NCBI GenBank assembly: GCA_000158155.1
Contig: DS999409.1
Coordinates: 62,001-126,000 of the forward strand
DNA: 64,000 bases
Source: a gamma proteobacterium NOR5-3
GTDB taxonomy: Bacteria; Pseudomonadota; Gammaproteobacteria; Pseudomonadales; Halieaceae
Direction: 5' to 3'
This document shows positions 27,231 to 36,965 of the stretch, in pieces (position 1 is the first letter of the stretch; every line of letters starts with the position of its first letter). The notes below the pieces were generated by a model. It made no database searches, was not told where the DNA came from, and saw nothing but the letters and a program-made list of their open reading frames with translations. The position numbers and the translations under genes were made by a program.

Positions 27231-28532
27231 CTAAAGCGAGGTGTGCAGCACCTCGCGCTGACGGATAATCAGTGCCGCCGCCAGCAGCATCAGTAACATG
27301 CCAAGGCAAATTTGGGCGGCTGCGTTGTAGCTGCCCAAATGATCCACCGCCAGACTGAAGGCCGCGGGCCCAATAGCGCTGGCAAATACCGATATGGAGG
27401 CGTTGAAGCCGCTCACAGCACCCAGGTGTAGGGGGCCAAAGAAGCGGATGAACGCCAGATTCGATACCACGCCCCACAGTCCACCACCCACTCCAAATCC
27501 CACTGCAAGTACCCAGTAGCCCCAGCGTTGCTCGAGGTTGATAAGCCCCACCGCGCCGAAACTGAGAGCCGACAGCATGATGATAAGAAACGGTTTGAGT
27601 GTTCGTCGGTCCACAAAGGCGCTGGCGATGAGGTTGCTGGCAGTAGAAAAGACGGCCGCGGGCAGGAAGTAGCCAAACGCGGTCTCCGCCGAGAGACCGC
27701 TTTCTGCAAAGACAGCAACGACGTGGAAGGTCAGAGCTGTGCCGAACAGGGCGTGCATACCTAGGCTCAGAGCGTAGATCCAGAAAATAGGGCTGCGTCG
27801 CGCCTCGTCGATAGTTTTTGAGGGCGCCTCCGGGGGCAGCGAGTTGTTGTCCGCCGGGTCTCCGCCGTCAGCCTGAAGACCACAGGACGCAGGGTTGTCG
27901 CGGATGAATATCAAAGCCAGCGCGGCAAACCCCACGCCCACCGTGAGCCCCATAAACCACAGGGCGCCCCGCCAGCCAAAATTGCCGATTAAAAACGCAA
28001 TAGCCAGCGGCGCAATGGCAAAGCCAAAAGAGACGAATACGCTGCGCACACCGCTGACCAGTCCCCGACGCTTGACGAACCACAGCAGTAAAACATTACG
28101 CGAGCAGCTGGTTAACACGCCCTGACCAAAAAAGCGTACGCCAAAAAAAGCGACGAGTAACAGCACAAAAGTAACGACGGTAGAGCCTCCCAGCACTGCG
28201 CTGAGCTGGTCAACGCCGCTGATCAGCAAGACCATCAAGCCCAGTGCAGCGGCGGAGCCGGCGATCATGATGCGACCGCCTAACTGGTCATACCAACGTC
28301 CGGCACGGGTGAGAAACAATGAGGAGGCCACGGTGCCCACCAGGTAGGCCATGGAGACTTGGGTTCGGCTCAGGTTCAGCACCTCGATAAAGGTGTCGGT
28401 AAAGACCGCCATGCCCATGGTCTGGCCCGGGATGCTGAACAGGAATCCGGCGGTAGAAAAGAGCCAAACGATCCAGCCATAAAAAATCGGCGAACGCCGA
28501 GGATCAAACGGCCAGTTAACAGGTATCAACAT
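27231..28532 (-). CDS. MFS transporter (oxalate/monocarboxylate-like)
   Basis: Twelve-segment major facilitator, 433 residues. The loop between segments 2 and 3 reads GRWYDQLGGR, the usual G-x3-D-x-x-G-R/K-R/K form. A long hydrophilic middle loop (about 215-240, GLQADGGDPADNNS) separates the halves. The start FYGWIVWLFSTAGFLFSIPGQTMG resembles the oxalate/formate antiporter-like and monocarboxylate MFS groups. The substrate cannot be read from the sequence. It converges with proB with only 5 bp between the stops, and no terminator is visible there. Confidence 0.85.
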   Translation of the reverse strand: MLIPVNWPFDPRRSPIFYGWIVWLFSTAGFLFSIPGQTMGMAVFTDTFIEVLNLSRTQVSMAYLVGTVASSLFLTRAGRWYDQLGGRIMIAGSAAALGLMVLLISGVDQLSAVLGGSTVVTFVLLLVAFFGVRFFGQGVLTSCSRNVLLLWFVKRRGLVSGVRSVFVSFGFAIAPLAIAFLIGNFGWRGALWFMGLTVGVGFAALALIFIRDNPASCGLQADGGDPADNNSLPPEAPSKTIDEARRSPIFWIYALSLGMHALFGTALTFHVVAVFAESGLSAETAFGYFLPAAVFSTASNLIASAFVDRRTLKPFLIIMLSALSFGAVGLINLEQRWGYWVLAVGFGVGGGLWGVVSNLAFIRFFGPLHLGAVSGFNASISVFASAIGPAAFSLAVDHLGSYNAAAQICLGMLLMLLAAALIIRQREVLHTSL

Positions 28533-28556
28533 AGAGGCTCAGGTAAAGCCTGCGGA

Positions 28557-29273
28557 TTATAGTGGGGCGGGCTCCACCCGCACACCTTTAATACCCAGAT
28601 AGAGGCTCAAAGAGATCAGTGCAATGAGGTTTGCGACCATAAAGCTGATGGTGATCCCGGGCTGACCAAGAGCGGGTATGAAGTCCCGGGCAACGATCAC
28701 CACAGCGACCAGCAGAGAGGCGAATACGCCCCAGGCGGCAATCAGCATTGGAATCAGCCCTGAGCGTAAAAACAGGTAAAAGAACCCGGCATTGGCGACG
28801 CTGGATATGACAAGACTCAAGTGAAAGGACGTGTAATCCGAGGTGGCCTGCATGCCTGCAAGCATAAGTCTTTGCGCATCGTCTGTGATGGACGCGTACG
28901 CGGGAGCGCTGGCCAGCTCAGCAACATTCATGGCAAACACAGCACCCAGTAGGGATAACACTGCAGCGGCGAGACTGACCACAAGAGAGGTGCTGGCAAG
29001 GAGTCGCCCGTGGGATTGCAGGATTAAAAACAGCCCTACGCTCACAACAGTCCCCAAAGCAAACCCCAGGCAGGCGAGATATGCTTTGGCTCTAAGCCGT
29101 GTTTCGGCATCGAGCATATTGCGGGCGGTGGCTTCCACATCTGCTGACAGATTGATGTCGATACCTTTGGCTACGAGCACCGATGTCGCGATCCCCAAAG
29201 CAATCAGCGCTAGCTGGGACCAGCCCACAGTGTGGGCGGTGCGCTGCAGAAATTGTGGATCGTCACTGTGCAT
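28557..29273 (-). CDS. DUF4386-type integral membrane protein
   Basis: A 238-residue protein with six or seven membrane segments. The extracytoplasmic loop between segments 1 and 2 is long, with AETRLRAKAYL, and further on there is a loop with ASITDDAQRLML, both in the style of DUF4386. GGAGG lies 8 bases before ATG 29273, a strong ribosome site. It stands between two MFS genes on the same strand, 24 bp from one and 40 bp from the other, so the three may be one transcript. The family has no known biochemical role, and I infer none. Confidence 0.75.
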   Translation of the reverse strand: MHSDDPQFLQRTAHTVGWSQLALIALGIATSVLVAKGIDINLSADVEATARNMLDAETRLRAKAYLACLGFALGTVVSVGLFLILQSHGRLLASTSLVVSLAAAVLSLLGAVFAMNVAELASAPAYASITDDAQRLMLAGMQATSDYTSFHLSLVISSVANAGFFYLFLRSGLIPMLIAAWGVFASLLVAVVIVARDFIPALGQPGITISFMVANLIALISLSLYLGIKGVRVEPAPL

Positions 29274-29313
29274 ACAGCGGCCTCCGGCGCGATAGTCTGG
29301 CGAACCCGGCCTA

Positions 29314-30630
29314 TCAGTTGGGTGCGTTCGCGATATCCTGTCTAAGGTGCTTGGCCGCCAGCCAGTAGTGCACGGCAGACCAGGTCATAACGGGGGGTAA
29401 GGCATACAGCATGGCGTAACGGAGTGATTCAGTGCCAAGGCTTGGTGCCAGGAGGTCGCTCAGGACGCCTACTACCCAGGGACCGGCGCCCAGGCCGATA
29501 ATATTCAGTATCAAAAACAGTACCGCCGAGGCCGTGGCACGCATTCGCGGTCCCACAATTGCGTGTGTGGTAGCTATTGTGTTGCCAAGATAGACCTGAA
29601 AAAGCAGACCGGGAATGATCGACAGCGACAAGGCGACATAAGGATTGTCGACCAAGTAGATACTGATCATGAAGGGCACAATGGCGAATCCGCAGATACT
29701 GGGTAGCCAGGCATACCAGCGCTTGTCGGTCTTGGCCATGCGGTCAGCCAGGTAGCCGCCGAAGAACACGCCTATGGCGCCACCCACACCGATGATCATG
29801 GATAGCCAGGTACCCAGTTCGCCCGTGGACATGCCGTGGGTGCGGATCATAAAGGATGCCGTCCAGTTGGCTGTAGCATAACCGCAGAAGGCATTGAGGC
29901 CCGCACCCAAAGCGATGTGCTTAAAGGTGGGGCGACTCCACAGTACGCTCAGAACTTCGCCAAAAGGTACCGGGCCACTGCCGCTGGGTGTTCCGTCGTG
30001 GAGGCCGCGAATAGGCTCCTTCAGGGTAAAGCGAAGAACAACCGCAAGAATGACGCCGGGGATACCCACCACCATGAAGGCGGTGCGCCAGCCGAAGAAC
30101 TCGTTGAGCCATCCACCGGCGAGAAAGCCAAACAAAATGCCGATACTCACGCCCATGGAGTAGAAGCCGATGGCGGTGGCGCGACGATCCGCCGGAAAAA
30201 TATCCGAGATGATCGAGTGCGATGGAGGGCTGCCACCGGCCTCGCCCACGCCGACGCCGATGCGCGCCATTAACAGATGCGCGTAGTTCTGGACGAAGCC
30301 ACTGAGGGCGGTCATAAAGCTCCAGATAAACAACGACAGCGACACGATGTTCCGGCGATTGCCGCGATCCGCCCAGCGCGCGATGGGTATGCCTGCGGTA
30401 ACGTAAAAAATGGCGAACGCAAAACCCGTCAGCAGGCCCAGCTGACTATCGGAAAGGTCAAGGTCGGCCTTGATCGATTCCTGAAGTATCGCCAGCAATT
30501 GACGATCAATAAAGTTGAAGCTGTAAACAATGGTCAGCAGAACCAGGGCATACCAACTCGCACGACGTGTGCGATAGGGGTTGTCCGGATGGTCCTGTGC
30601 TCCGCTGCTACCGGATTCGGCGTCATTCAC
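29314..30630 (-). CDS. MFS transporter, spinster-like
   Basis: Major facilitator with 12 segments, 438 residues, GTG start at 30630 with AGGG upstream. Hallmarks of the spinster-like subgroup are NFIDRQLLAILQESIKADL in segment 1, GIPIARWADRGNRRNIV in the 2-3 loop, GVGVGEAGGSPPSHSII in segment 4, and FFGWRTAFMVVGIPGVILA in the next segments. Bacterial members are found beside sterol, aromatic or lipid degradation genes and are presumed to move small hydrophobic acids. No such genes are next to it here, so the substrate is open. It is divergent from the amidohydrolase at 30797. Confidence 0.88.
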   Translation of the reverse strand: MNDAESGSSGAQDHPDNPYRTRRASWYALVLLTIVYSFNFIDRQLLAILQESIKADLDLSDSQLGLLTGFAFAIFYVTAGIPIARWADRGNRRNIVSLSLFIWSFMTALSGFVQNYAHLLMARIGVGVGEAGGSPPSHSIISDIFPADRRATAIGFYSMGVSIGILFGFLAGGWLNEFFGWRTAFMVVGIPGVILAVVLRFTLKEPIRGLHDGTPSGSGPVPFGEVLSVLWSRPTFKHIALGAGLNAFCGYATANWTASFMIRTHGMSTGELGTWLSMIIGVGGAIGVFFGGYLADRMAKTDKRWYAWLPSICGFAIVPFMISIYLVDNPYVALSLSIIPGLLFQVYLGNTIATTHAIVGPRMRATASAVLFLILNIIGLGAGPWVVGVLSDLLAPSLGTESLRYAMLYALPPVMTWSAVHYWLAAKHLRQDIANAPN

Positions 30631-30796
30631 GTAAAAAGCCCTGTTGTGATTATCTTGGGATAGGCAGAGGTTACACGTTTTGTCCTACGTGCTCACGGGG
30701 TTTTCGACGCTGACGACGCAGGAGGCGCTGATTGCTGTCGGTGTACTATTATTGCGTACCTGAATGTTTGCGATTTTTTAGGAGTCTGTATCCGCC

Positions 30797-32524
30797 ATGA
30801 TAAATAAATCCCTGTTCTGTGGTTGCGCGGCGAAGCTTTCGGTCATGATGCTGGGTGGGTGCTTCCTGGGCTTACCGTCAGCTTTGGCAGCGCCGGATAT
30901 CATTGTGATTAATGGTGATGTTCGTACCGTCGATCCAAACGCGCCCCGGGTTCAGGCCTTTGCGGTGGAGAGTTCACGATTTACAGCGATAGGCAGTAAT
31001 GCGGAAATTCGTGCCCTTGCGAATGAGAGCACCCGGATTATTGATGCCGCCGGGCGGACCGTAACGCCGGGCCTTATTGACAGCCACTCACATATGAGTG
31101 GGAATGCGCCCGTCGTTGCCGGTGTGGACCTGAGCTACATCGTAGAAAAAGAAAGTTGGCTCAGTCTCATAAAAAACGCCGATGCCCGTCTGACCGACGG
31201 AGAATGGATGACTGGCGGCTACTGGGATCACACGTTGTCCGATGGCGAGTACCCCACTCGGCAGATGCTGGACGCGGTGGTTCCGGATCGTCCGATCTTT
31301 CTTACCCACATTGATGGCCACTATGGCTGGGTGAACTCCCTTGCGTTGGAGATGGCGGGAGTCAGCGCTGATACGCCGGTACCGGCAGGTGGTGAGATAC
31401 AACTGGACCCGGCCACGGGCGAGCCCACTGGTATTTTGCTGGAAGGGGCGATGCGTCTGGTAAGAGACCATATACCTGCCCGCAGCGATGGCCTTCGCCG
31501 CGAAGGACTCGCGCAAATGCAGCGCTATGCCAATAGTTTGGGCGTGACGGGCCTGCATCAAATGGGGAGCCTTGATGACTATCTTTACATTGTAGAGAAC
31601 GGCGATCCTACAATCCGGGTTTGGTACGGCCACTATGGCTTAAAGGCAGAGCCGGAATCCTGGGATGAGGAAATCGACGCCGTGCTTCAAAAAACTGCCG
31701 ACACAGCCAGGCGCGTCAAGGCGACGAATAAAGAGCAGGAGCTGGGGCCGTTGTTGTATGCCGGTTTCGTGAAGCTCATCAACGATGGCGTGCTCTCAGC
31801 ACATACCGCAGTGTTGATGGAGAACTATCACGATCGTCCCAACTGGCGCGGCGAGTACATTACCGAGCCCGAGGATCTGGCGAATCTGGTCTATCGGGTG
31901 ACCAGTGCTGGTATGCCGGTAGCGATACATTCCATTGGTGACGCCGCCGTGCGCGCCGCGCTGGATGCTTTTGAATCGGCAAAAGACAATGCTGTCCCGG
32001 TTCCCAATCGTGTTGAACATATTGAGCTACTGCACCCGGACGATGTCCCGCGATTTAAGGAACTTGGTGTGGTGGCGTCCATGCAGCCCAATCACGGCAC
32101 CAATTCCATCGCATACGTGCCCCTGCGTGTCGGTGCAGAGCGCGAGGACCGCGCCTATGTCTGGCAGTCCCTGCTCGACGCTGGTGCGTCGCTCGTGTTT
32201 GGCGCGGACTATCCCACTTCACCATTGAGCCCGCTAACGCAGATCAGTGATGCCGTTTTCCGCGAGAGTCCCTTTGGATTTTATGACGGAAAACCCTGGC
32301 ACCCCGAAGAAGCTGTGAATTTTGATGATGCCCTGCATGCCTACACACAGGCTGGGGCGAATATCACCCCGTGGAAAGACGAGATAGGCTCTATTAGCGT
32401 TGGAAAGTGGGCCGACTTTGTGATCCTCAGTGGCAAAGTTCCCGAGCCCATGAATGCAAGCTTCAAAAAACTGGTGGTTGACTACACCTACTTCGCGGGA
32501 CGCGAGGTTTACGCCAAGCCCTGA
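30797..32524 (+). CDS. Exported amidohydrolase, YtcJ-like (amidohydrolase family 3)
   Basis: Metal-dependent TIM-barrel hydrolase of 575 residues with a signal peptide to about 31 (ALAAPD). It opens with the beta-sandwich DIIVINGDVRTVDPNAPRVQ typical of the YtcJ group. The metal motif is HSHM after VTPGLID. Later parts include FLTHIDGHYGWVNSLAL, a metal-ligand His region IHSIGDAAVRAALDA, EHIELLHPDD and SLVFGADYPTSPLSPL. Export is unusual for this fold but frequent in the YtcJ group of marine bacteria. The bond cleaved is unknown, probably an amide or N-formyl group. AGGAG lies 12 bases ahead of the ATG, rather far. The stop faces the DPP-IV gene. Confidence 0.88.
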   Translation: MINKSLFCGCAAKLSVMMLGGCFLGLPSALAAPDIIVINGDVRTVDPNAPRVQAFAVESSRFTAIGSNAEIRALANESTRIIDAAGRTVTPGLIDSHSHMSGNAPVVAGVDLSYIVEKESWLSLIKNADARLTDGEWMTGGYWDHTLSDGEYPTRQMLDAVVPDRPIFLTHIDGHYGWVNSLALEMAGVSADTPVPAGGEIQLDPATGEPTGILLEGAMRLVRDHIPARSDGLRREGLAQMQRYANSLGVTGLHQMGSLDDYLYIVENGDPTIRVWYGHYGLKAEPESWDEEIDAVLQKTADTARRVKATNKEQELGPLLYAGFVKLINDGVLSAHTAVLMENYHDRPNWRGEYITEPEDLANLVYRVTSAGMPVAIHSIGDAAVRAALDAFESAKDNAVPVPNRVEHIELLHPDDVPRFKELGVVASMQPNHGTNSIAYVPLRVGAEREDRAYVWQSLLDAGASLVFGADYPTSPLSPLTQISDAVFRESPFGFYDGKPWHPEEAVNFDDALHAYTQAGANITPWKDEIGSISVGKWADFVILSGKVPEPMNASFKKLVVDYTYFAGREVYAKP

Positions 32525-32555
32525 GCACTGCGCTTGGTGCTGATGATTTTTAATG

Positions 32556-32572
32556 GGGTGACCTTGTCACCC
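32556..32572. terminator. Possible weak terminator between convergent genes
   Basis: Stem GGGTGAC/GTCACCC with a three-base loop, then TTTATC. The T-run is short, so function as an intrinsic terminator is uncertain. It lies between the amidohydrolase stop and the S9 stop. Confidence 0.4.
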
Positions 32573-32597
32573 TTTATCAGTTCTACGATGGCAGTTT

Positions 32598-34934
32598 TTA
32601 CTGCTTAGACTCCTGAGGCTTTAGGTGCTCATCAAAGAAACGCGCTCGCAGGGTGCCAAGGTGAAGCTCCGTGCCTTCGCCTTCCTTGTCGACAACAGCG
32701 TGGGTGCGATTGGGGTAGGCCATAAAGCGGAATGGTTTGTTTAGTCTGACCAGTTCATTGATGAGGCGCTCGCTACTCTGATAGTGCACGTTGTCGTCGC
32801 CGGTGCCGTGCACTAGCAGCAATTCTCCCTTGAGGTTCGCGGCGTGGGAAATGGGAGAGCTTTCGACGTATGCCTCGGCGTACTCCTCCAGCAAGCCGGA
32901 GTAACGCTCCTGATAGATCGCGTCGTAGAGTCGTTGATCGGTCACCGGCGCTTGGGAGACACCGGCTTTGTATTGCTCGGGGTAGCGAAACAGCATGTTC
33001 AAGGTCATGGAGCCGCCTCCCGAATGGCCCCAGATTCCCACATTCGCTGCATCAATAAACGACCAGCGATCGGCCATGGCGCTTAAGGCGTCTGACTGGT
33101 CCCGGGACGCCAGTACACCGATGGCGCCATAGACCGACTGACGCCAGTCCCGGCCCCGCGGTGCTTTTGATCCCCGGCTGTCTACGGACGCCACCAGATA
33201 GCCCTGTTGCGTCATGTACAGATGCCAGAGGTGTCGCTTGCCACCCCAGGTATCGCGCACGGTTTGCCCGGCGACTTCGCTGTAGACGTAAAAGATGATG
33301 GGGTATTGCTTGCGGGCATCAAACCCCGGGGGTTTGATGAGATAGCCATCGAGGGGCAGGCCGTCGCGGGCGTCCACCCGAAAGAACTCATGCTCACCCA
33401 ATTCCAGTGCTGACAGCGTTGCAATAAGGTCAGCATTGTCTTCGAGCGTGGTGACTTCGCGGTGATCAGGGAGCGAAATCAATCGATACTGTGGCGGCTG
33501 CATAAAGCTCTGATGGGTGTGTACCGCCCAGCGAGCATCCCGTGAAATCTGATAACTGTTGGTGCCCGCCATATCCGCGGGTGTGAGCTTTTCCATATCA
33601 CCGCTGCCGTCCAGTCTCGAACGGAACAAGTAGCGTGCTTCCATGGCATCTGGCGACGCCATAAAGTACAGCCAGCCTCCGGCTTCATCGACCTGTGCTA
33701 CATCGGTAATATCAAAGTCCCCCGGTGTCAGGTCCATAAGCTGTTTGCCATCGCTACTGGCTCGATAGACATGCCACCAGCCATCTCGCTCGCTCAGCCA
33801 GAGAAAGCCACCGGACTGTTCCAGCCATTGCACGTCCTGCACATCAAAAATGTAGTGAGGCGCTTGTTCCACCAATAAAGGGGTCGCTTCGCCGCTTTGG
33901 GCATCCGCGTAAAACACGGTGTTACGGTCCTGGCGACGATTTAACTGCTGAGCAATGATTTTGTCCGAGCCGTTAGCCCAGTCCATGCGGGGAACATACA
34001 TTTGCCGGGGATCCCCCGGGAGCTTTGCCCAGGCCGTCGCGCCCCCGGTGGCTGCGACAGTGCCGACCTTGGCTGCGGAGATGGTTTCGCCAACTTTGGG
34101 GTAGGGGATCTCGGTGATGCTGGGGTACAGCGCATCGGTATTGTTGATCAGTGTGAAGTTACCTACGCCTGATGTGTCGAACTGCCAGTAGGCGATGCGC
34201 TCACTATCCGGGCTCCAGCGAAAACCATCCCGGATCTGAAATTCCTCTTCGTAGGCCCAGCTCATAATACCATTGATGATGTGCTCGCCCTCACGCTGGG
34301 TAAGCTGTGTGATATCCCCGGTCGCCAGGTGTTCCACAAAAACGTTGGCCTCACGCACGTAGGCAACCTGCGTCCCATCGGGAGAGAACTTGGCAAACTG
34401 CAGCGTGGATGGCGCGGCATCGCCACCGAGCTTGCTCAGTTTTTCACTCGGTAGGTCCAGTACCCAGTAATCCCCGCGACTTTTTACACGCCAGACCTTT
34501 TTACTGTTGGTGTAAATCAGCAGTCTGCTGTGATCCTCAGACCAGCTGTAATCGTCGACCGTCAGTGGCTGCTCTGCATCTTCGGGCGTCAGTTGGTCTG
34601 CGCTAACCAGAACCCGTCGCTCACCGTTAGCAGGATCGTAGAACACGATGTCCTTGGGTGTGGAGGTTTCATCTTCATCGTCGCCGGCGTGGCTTGCGGG
34701 GCTCTCGAGCACCGTGTAGCCACTACTATCATCCAGCCAATGCAGGCTCCCGGGTTTCTTTGCCTCGTAGGCCTCGTCGCCAAAAATTGCTTCCAGAGTG
34801 AGCTTGCTCTGATCTGTTGCAATTGTTGTGAGTTGTTCGGGCGTTGAGTCAGTGATGTTTGAACAGGCGGTCAAGGTTGCTCCAAGAATCATGGAAAAGG
34901 CCAGGCGCGAAGCGCGAGGATTTACACAGAACAT
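32598..34934 (-). CDS. DPP-IV-type S9 peptidase lipoprotein
   Basis: Dipeptidyl-peptidase IV-like enzyme, 778 residues, expected to release N-terminal Xaa-Pro or Xaa-Ala dipeptides. The lipobox LTAC puts the modified Cys at 24. The propeller domain (about 60-540) contains SWAYEEEFQIRD, whose double glutamate binds the peptide N-terminus in DPP-IV. The hydrolase domain has Ser638 in GHSGGG, the Asp in HGTGDDNVH and the His in RTHAV. GHSGGG replaces the more common GWSYGG, a variant also seen in other bacterial DPP-IV homologues as far as I recall. ATG 34934 is chosen over the TTG two codons upstream. Monocistronic. Confidence 0.93.
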   Translation of the reverse strand: MFCVNPRASRLAFSMILGATLTACSNITDSTPEQLTTIATDQSKLTLEAIFGDEAYEAKKPGSLHWLDDSSGYTVLESPASHAGDDEDETSTPKDIVFYDPANGERRVLVSADQLTPEDAEQPLTVDDYSWSEDHSRLLIYTNSKKVWRVKSRGDYWVLDLPSEKLSKLGGDAAPSTLQFAKFSPDGTQVAYVREANVFVEHLATGDITQLTQREGEHIINGIMSWAYEEEFQIRDGFRWSPDSERIAYWQFDTSGVGNFTLINNTDALYPSITEIPYPKVGETISAAKVGTVAATGGATAWAKLPGDPRQMYVPRMDWANGSDKIIAQQLNRRQDRNTVFYADAQSGEATPLLVEQAPHYIFDVQDVQWLEQSGGFLWLSERDGWWHVYRASSDGKQLMDLTPGDFDITDVAQVDEAGGWLYFMASPDAMEARYLFRSRLDGSGDMEKLTPADMAGTNSYQISRDARWAVHTHQSFMQPPQYRLISLPDHREVTTLEDNADLIATLSALELGEHEFFRVDARDGLPLDGYLIKPPGFDARKQYPIIFYVYSEVAGQTVRDTWGGKRHLWHLYMTQQGYLVASVDSRGSKAPRGRDWRQSVYGAIGVLASRDQSDALSAMADRWSFIDAANVGIWGHSGGGSMTLNMLFRYPEQYKAGVSQAPVTDQRLYDAIYQERYSGLLEEYAEAYVESSPISHAANLKGELLLVHGTGDDNVHYQSSERLINELVRLNKPFRFMAYPNRTHAVVDKEGEGTELHLGTLRARFFDEHLKPQESKQ

Positions 34935-35038
34935 AGTCAAAGTCCGCGAGGGGAAAACCGAATTGTGTCTTTATTCGCCATGTCGCTGCAAATGACATGG
35001 TAGGTGAGAATTACTACCGCGGCTGGAACAGCTCGTGC

Positions 35039-35674
35039 TCAGACTTCAGATAAGCGATGTAAGGCGCGATTTTCGTGGCGATAAACTCCGATATCACTGT
35101 TTGCACAGAGCGCGAGTAAGGCTTTGCCGACAACGGATGCCGCAATTCCGGCGTAACGATCCATAGGGCCTTTCATAAACAGTCGCATCACGGGATCTAC
35201 GGTTTGCAGGAGGGACTCTACGGGTCTGCTCTGAGAGCGCTGACCCAATAGGAGTCCTGGCTGCGCAATGTCGAGCCGCAAAAAATTCAGAGCCTCAAGG
35301 TCGCGCTCGGTTTCGCCCTTTACCCGGGAGTAAAAAACACCTGCCTTAGGATTTGCCCCGACGGCGGTTACTGCGATGACATGGTGTACGCCCGCCGCCT
35401 GTGCAGCGGCGGCGAAATGCAGGACTGCGTGGTGATCAACCGCCCGAAAGGCATCTTTGGAGCCGGCGCTCGCAATGGTGGTGCCCAGGGCGCAGATAGC
35501 AATGTCAGCTGGAGGTAAGCTAAGCGGCGCGGCAAAGTCTGTGATGATTTCTTCACTGACGCGCTTTGTGGCTCGGCGTCCCACGGTGGTGATAGATAAA
35601 CTGTCAGCGTTGTAGTGATCCAGCACCGCCCGACCCACAAGTCCCGTCGCGCCCGCCAGTAAGACCCTCTTCAC
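35039..35674 (-). CDS. NAD(P)H-binding atypical SDR protein (HTATIP2-like)
   Basis: A 211-residue cytosolic protein with a complete N-terminal Rossmann motif GATGLVG. An atypical short-chain dehydrogenase fold continues with ICALGTT, a possible active-site segment VTAVGANP followed by FYSRVKGETERDL (Tyr/Ser-x-x-x-Lys-like), and RPGLLLG-like IAQPGLLLGQR. This is the pattern of the oxidoreductase HTATIP2/YbjT-type group, whose substrates are mostly unknown. Its ATG overlaps the nhaA stop by 4 bp, so it is translationally coupled to nhaA. Confidence 0.82.
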   Translation of the reverse strand: MKRVLLAGATGLVGRAVLDHYNADSLSITTVGRRATKRVSEEIITDFAAPLSLPPADIAICALGTTIASAGSKDAFRAVDHHAVLHFAAAAQAAGVHHVIAVTAVGANPKAGVFYSRVKGETERDLEALNFLRLDIAQPGLLLGQRSQSRPVESLLQTVDPVMRLFMKGPMDRYAGIAASVVGKALLALCANSDIGVYRHENRALHRLSEV

Positions 35675-36846
35675 GATGCTGCAAAACTCCGCCGCAAAAG
35701 AAAATAACCCAGTATTCCCGAGATCAGCGATCCCAGCAGTATTCCCATGCGCTCGTCCACCACGAGGTTGGCATTGGCAAAGGCCAGAGAGCCAATAAAC
35801 AAGCTCATGGTAAAGCCAATGCCGGACAGCGCCGAACTACCATAGAGTGCCGACCAGGTCATTCCATCGGGAAGCTTTGCAAGACTGAGTCTTATTGCGA
35901 TAGCGCAAAAGACGAATATGCCCAGCTGTTTGCCCAAAAAGAGCCCCAGGGCGATACCCAGAGTGACGCTGTGGGTTAACTGCTCCATAGAGATACCGGC
36001 AAAGCTGATACCCGCGTTTGCAAACGCAAAGACCGGCAGCACAAAGTAGGCAACGACCGTGTGAAGGTCATGCTCCAGGGTCTTAAGCGGTGAAAAATCG
36101 GGGTCTTCCCGGTCGCGCATGGGGATAAACATGGCCAGCACCACACCGGCGAGAGTCGCGTGCACGCCGGACTTCAGGGTGGCCACCCACATGATCGTAC
36201 CTACCAGCACATAGGGGCTTAAAGAGGTGACGCCGCGTTTGTTCAAGGCGAGTAAGACGGGCAAGCACAAACCTGCAATCGCCAGGGCACCCAGCGAGAT
36301 CTTGGAGGTGTAGAACACCGCGATAATCACTATGGCGCCGATGTCGTCGAAAATCGCGAGGGAGGTCAGAAACACTTTCACGGACAGGGGGACGCGGTTG
36401 CCCAGTAATTTGAGCACGCCCAGGGCAAAGGCGATGTCGGTGCCCGCGGGTATCGCCCAGCCCGTAGCTGCGACGGGGTCTGCAGCGTTAAACAGCAGGT
36501 AAATGCCGGCTGGGGCGAGCATGCCGCCAATGGCTCCTGCGCCAGGCAATATAATGTTTCGTTTGTCGGACAGCTCACCCTCGGTCAGTTCTCGCTTGAG
36601 TTCCAGGCCGATGAGAAAGAAAAATACCGCCATCAGGCCGTCGTTTACCCACAACAAAAGGGGCTTGGCTATCTCCAGAGCGCCAATACGAATCTCTACC
36701 GGGGTCGCGAACAGCTGTTGGTAGATACTGAACAGCGGCGTGTTGGCGATGACGATAGCCAGGAGTGCTGTGAAAAACAGCAGTATTCCTGCGGCTGATT
36801 CCAGGCGTATAAAATCGAGAATAAAGCTGGCGATTCTTTTAGGCAT
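35671..36846 (-). CDS. nhaA: Na+/H+ antiporter NhaA
   Basis: Electrogenic Na+/H+ exchanger of the inner membrane, 391 residues from ATG 36846, about 12 membrane segments. The ion-binding aspartate pair stands in SLAIFDDIGAIVI, the helix IV region in GWAIPAGTDIAFALGVLKLLG, and the C-terminal half has VLKSGVHATLAGV-like TLKSGVHATLAGVVLAMFIP. The open frame continues 39 codons upstream, but the alignment with E. coli NhaA begins at PKRIASFIL, so I use the later ATG. It probably maintains Na+ balance and the Na+ gradient that PutP spends. Divergent from the PQQ dehydrogenase gene, 119 bp apart. Confidence 0.96.
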   Translation of the reverse strand: MPKRIASFILDFIRLESAAGILLFFTALLAIVIANTPLFSIYQQLFATPVEIRIGALEIAKPLLLWVNDGLMAVFFFLIGLELKRELTEGELSDKRNIILPGAGAIGGMLAPAGIYLLFNAADPVAATGWAIPAGTDIAFALGVLKLLGNRVPLSVKVFLTSLAIFDDIGAIVIIAVFYTSKISLGALAIAGLCLPVLLALNKRGVTSLSPYVLVGTIMWVATLKSGVHATLAGVVLAMFIPMRDREDPDFSPLKTLEHDLHTVVAYFVLPVFAFANAGISFAGISMEQLTHSVTLGIALGLFLGKQLGIFVFCAIAIRLSLAKLPDGMTWSALYGSSALSGIGFTMSLFIGSLAFANANLVVDERMGILLGSLISGILGYFLLRRSFAAS

Positions 36847-36965
36847 GGGCGGGAGTGTCCCATTGCCCACCGCCTCGAACAAGACCAAGGTCACGCTAGT
36901 TGTGTGCGTAGCCGATAACTTTGCTACTGTAAGTTCTAACAAAAGAATAAACACGGAATACACCT

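Noticed and set aside
33001-33030. GHSGGG in the DPP-IV-type enzyme as a dead active site
   Set aside because: Serine and glycines are in place, and the Asp and His are present. The motif is a known variant in bacterial DPP-IV homologues as far as I recall, so it is not evidence of inactivity.
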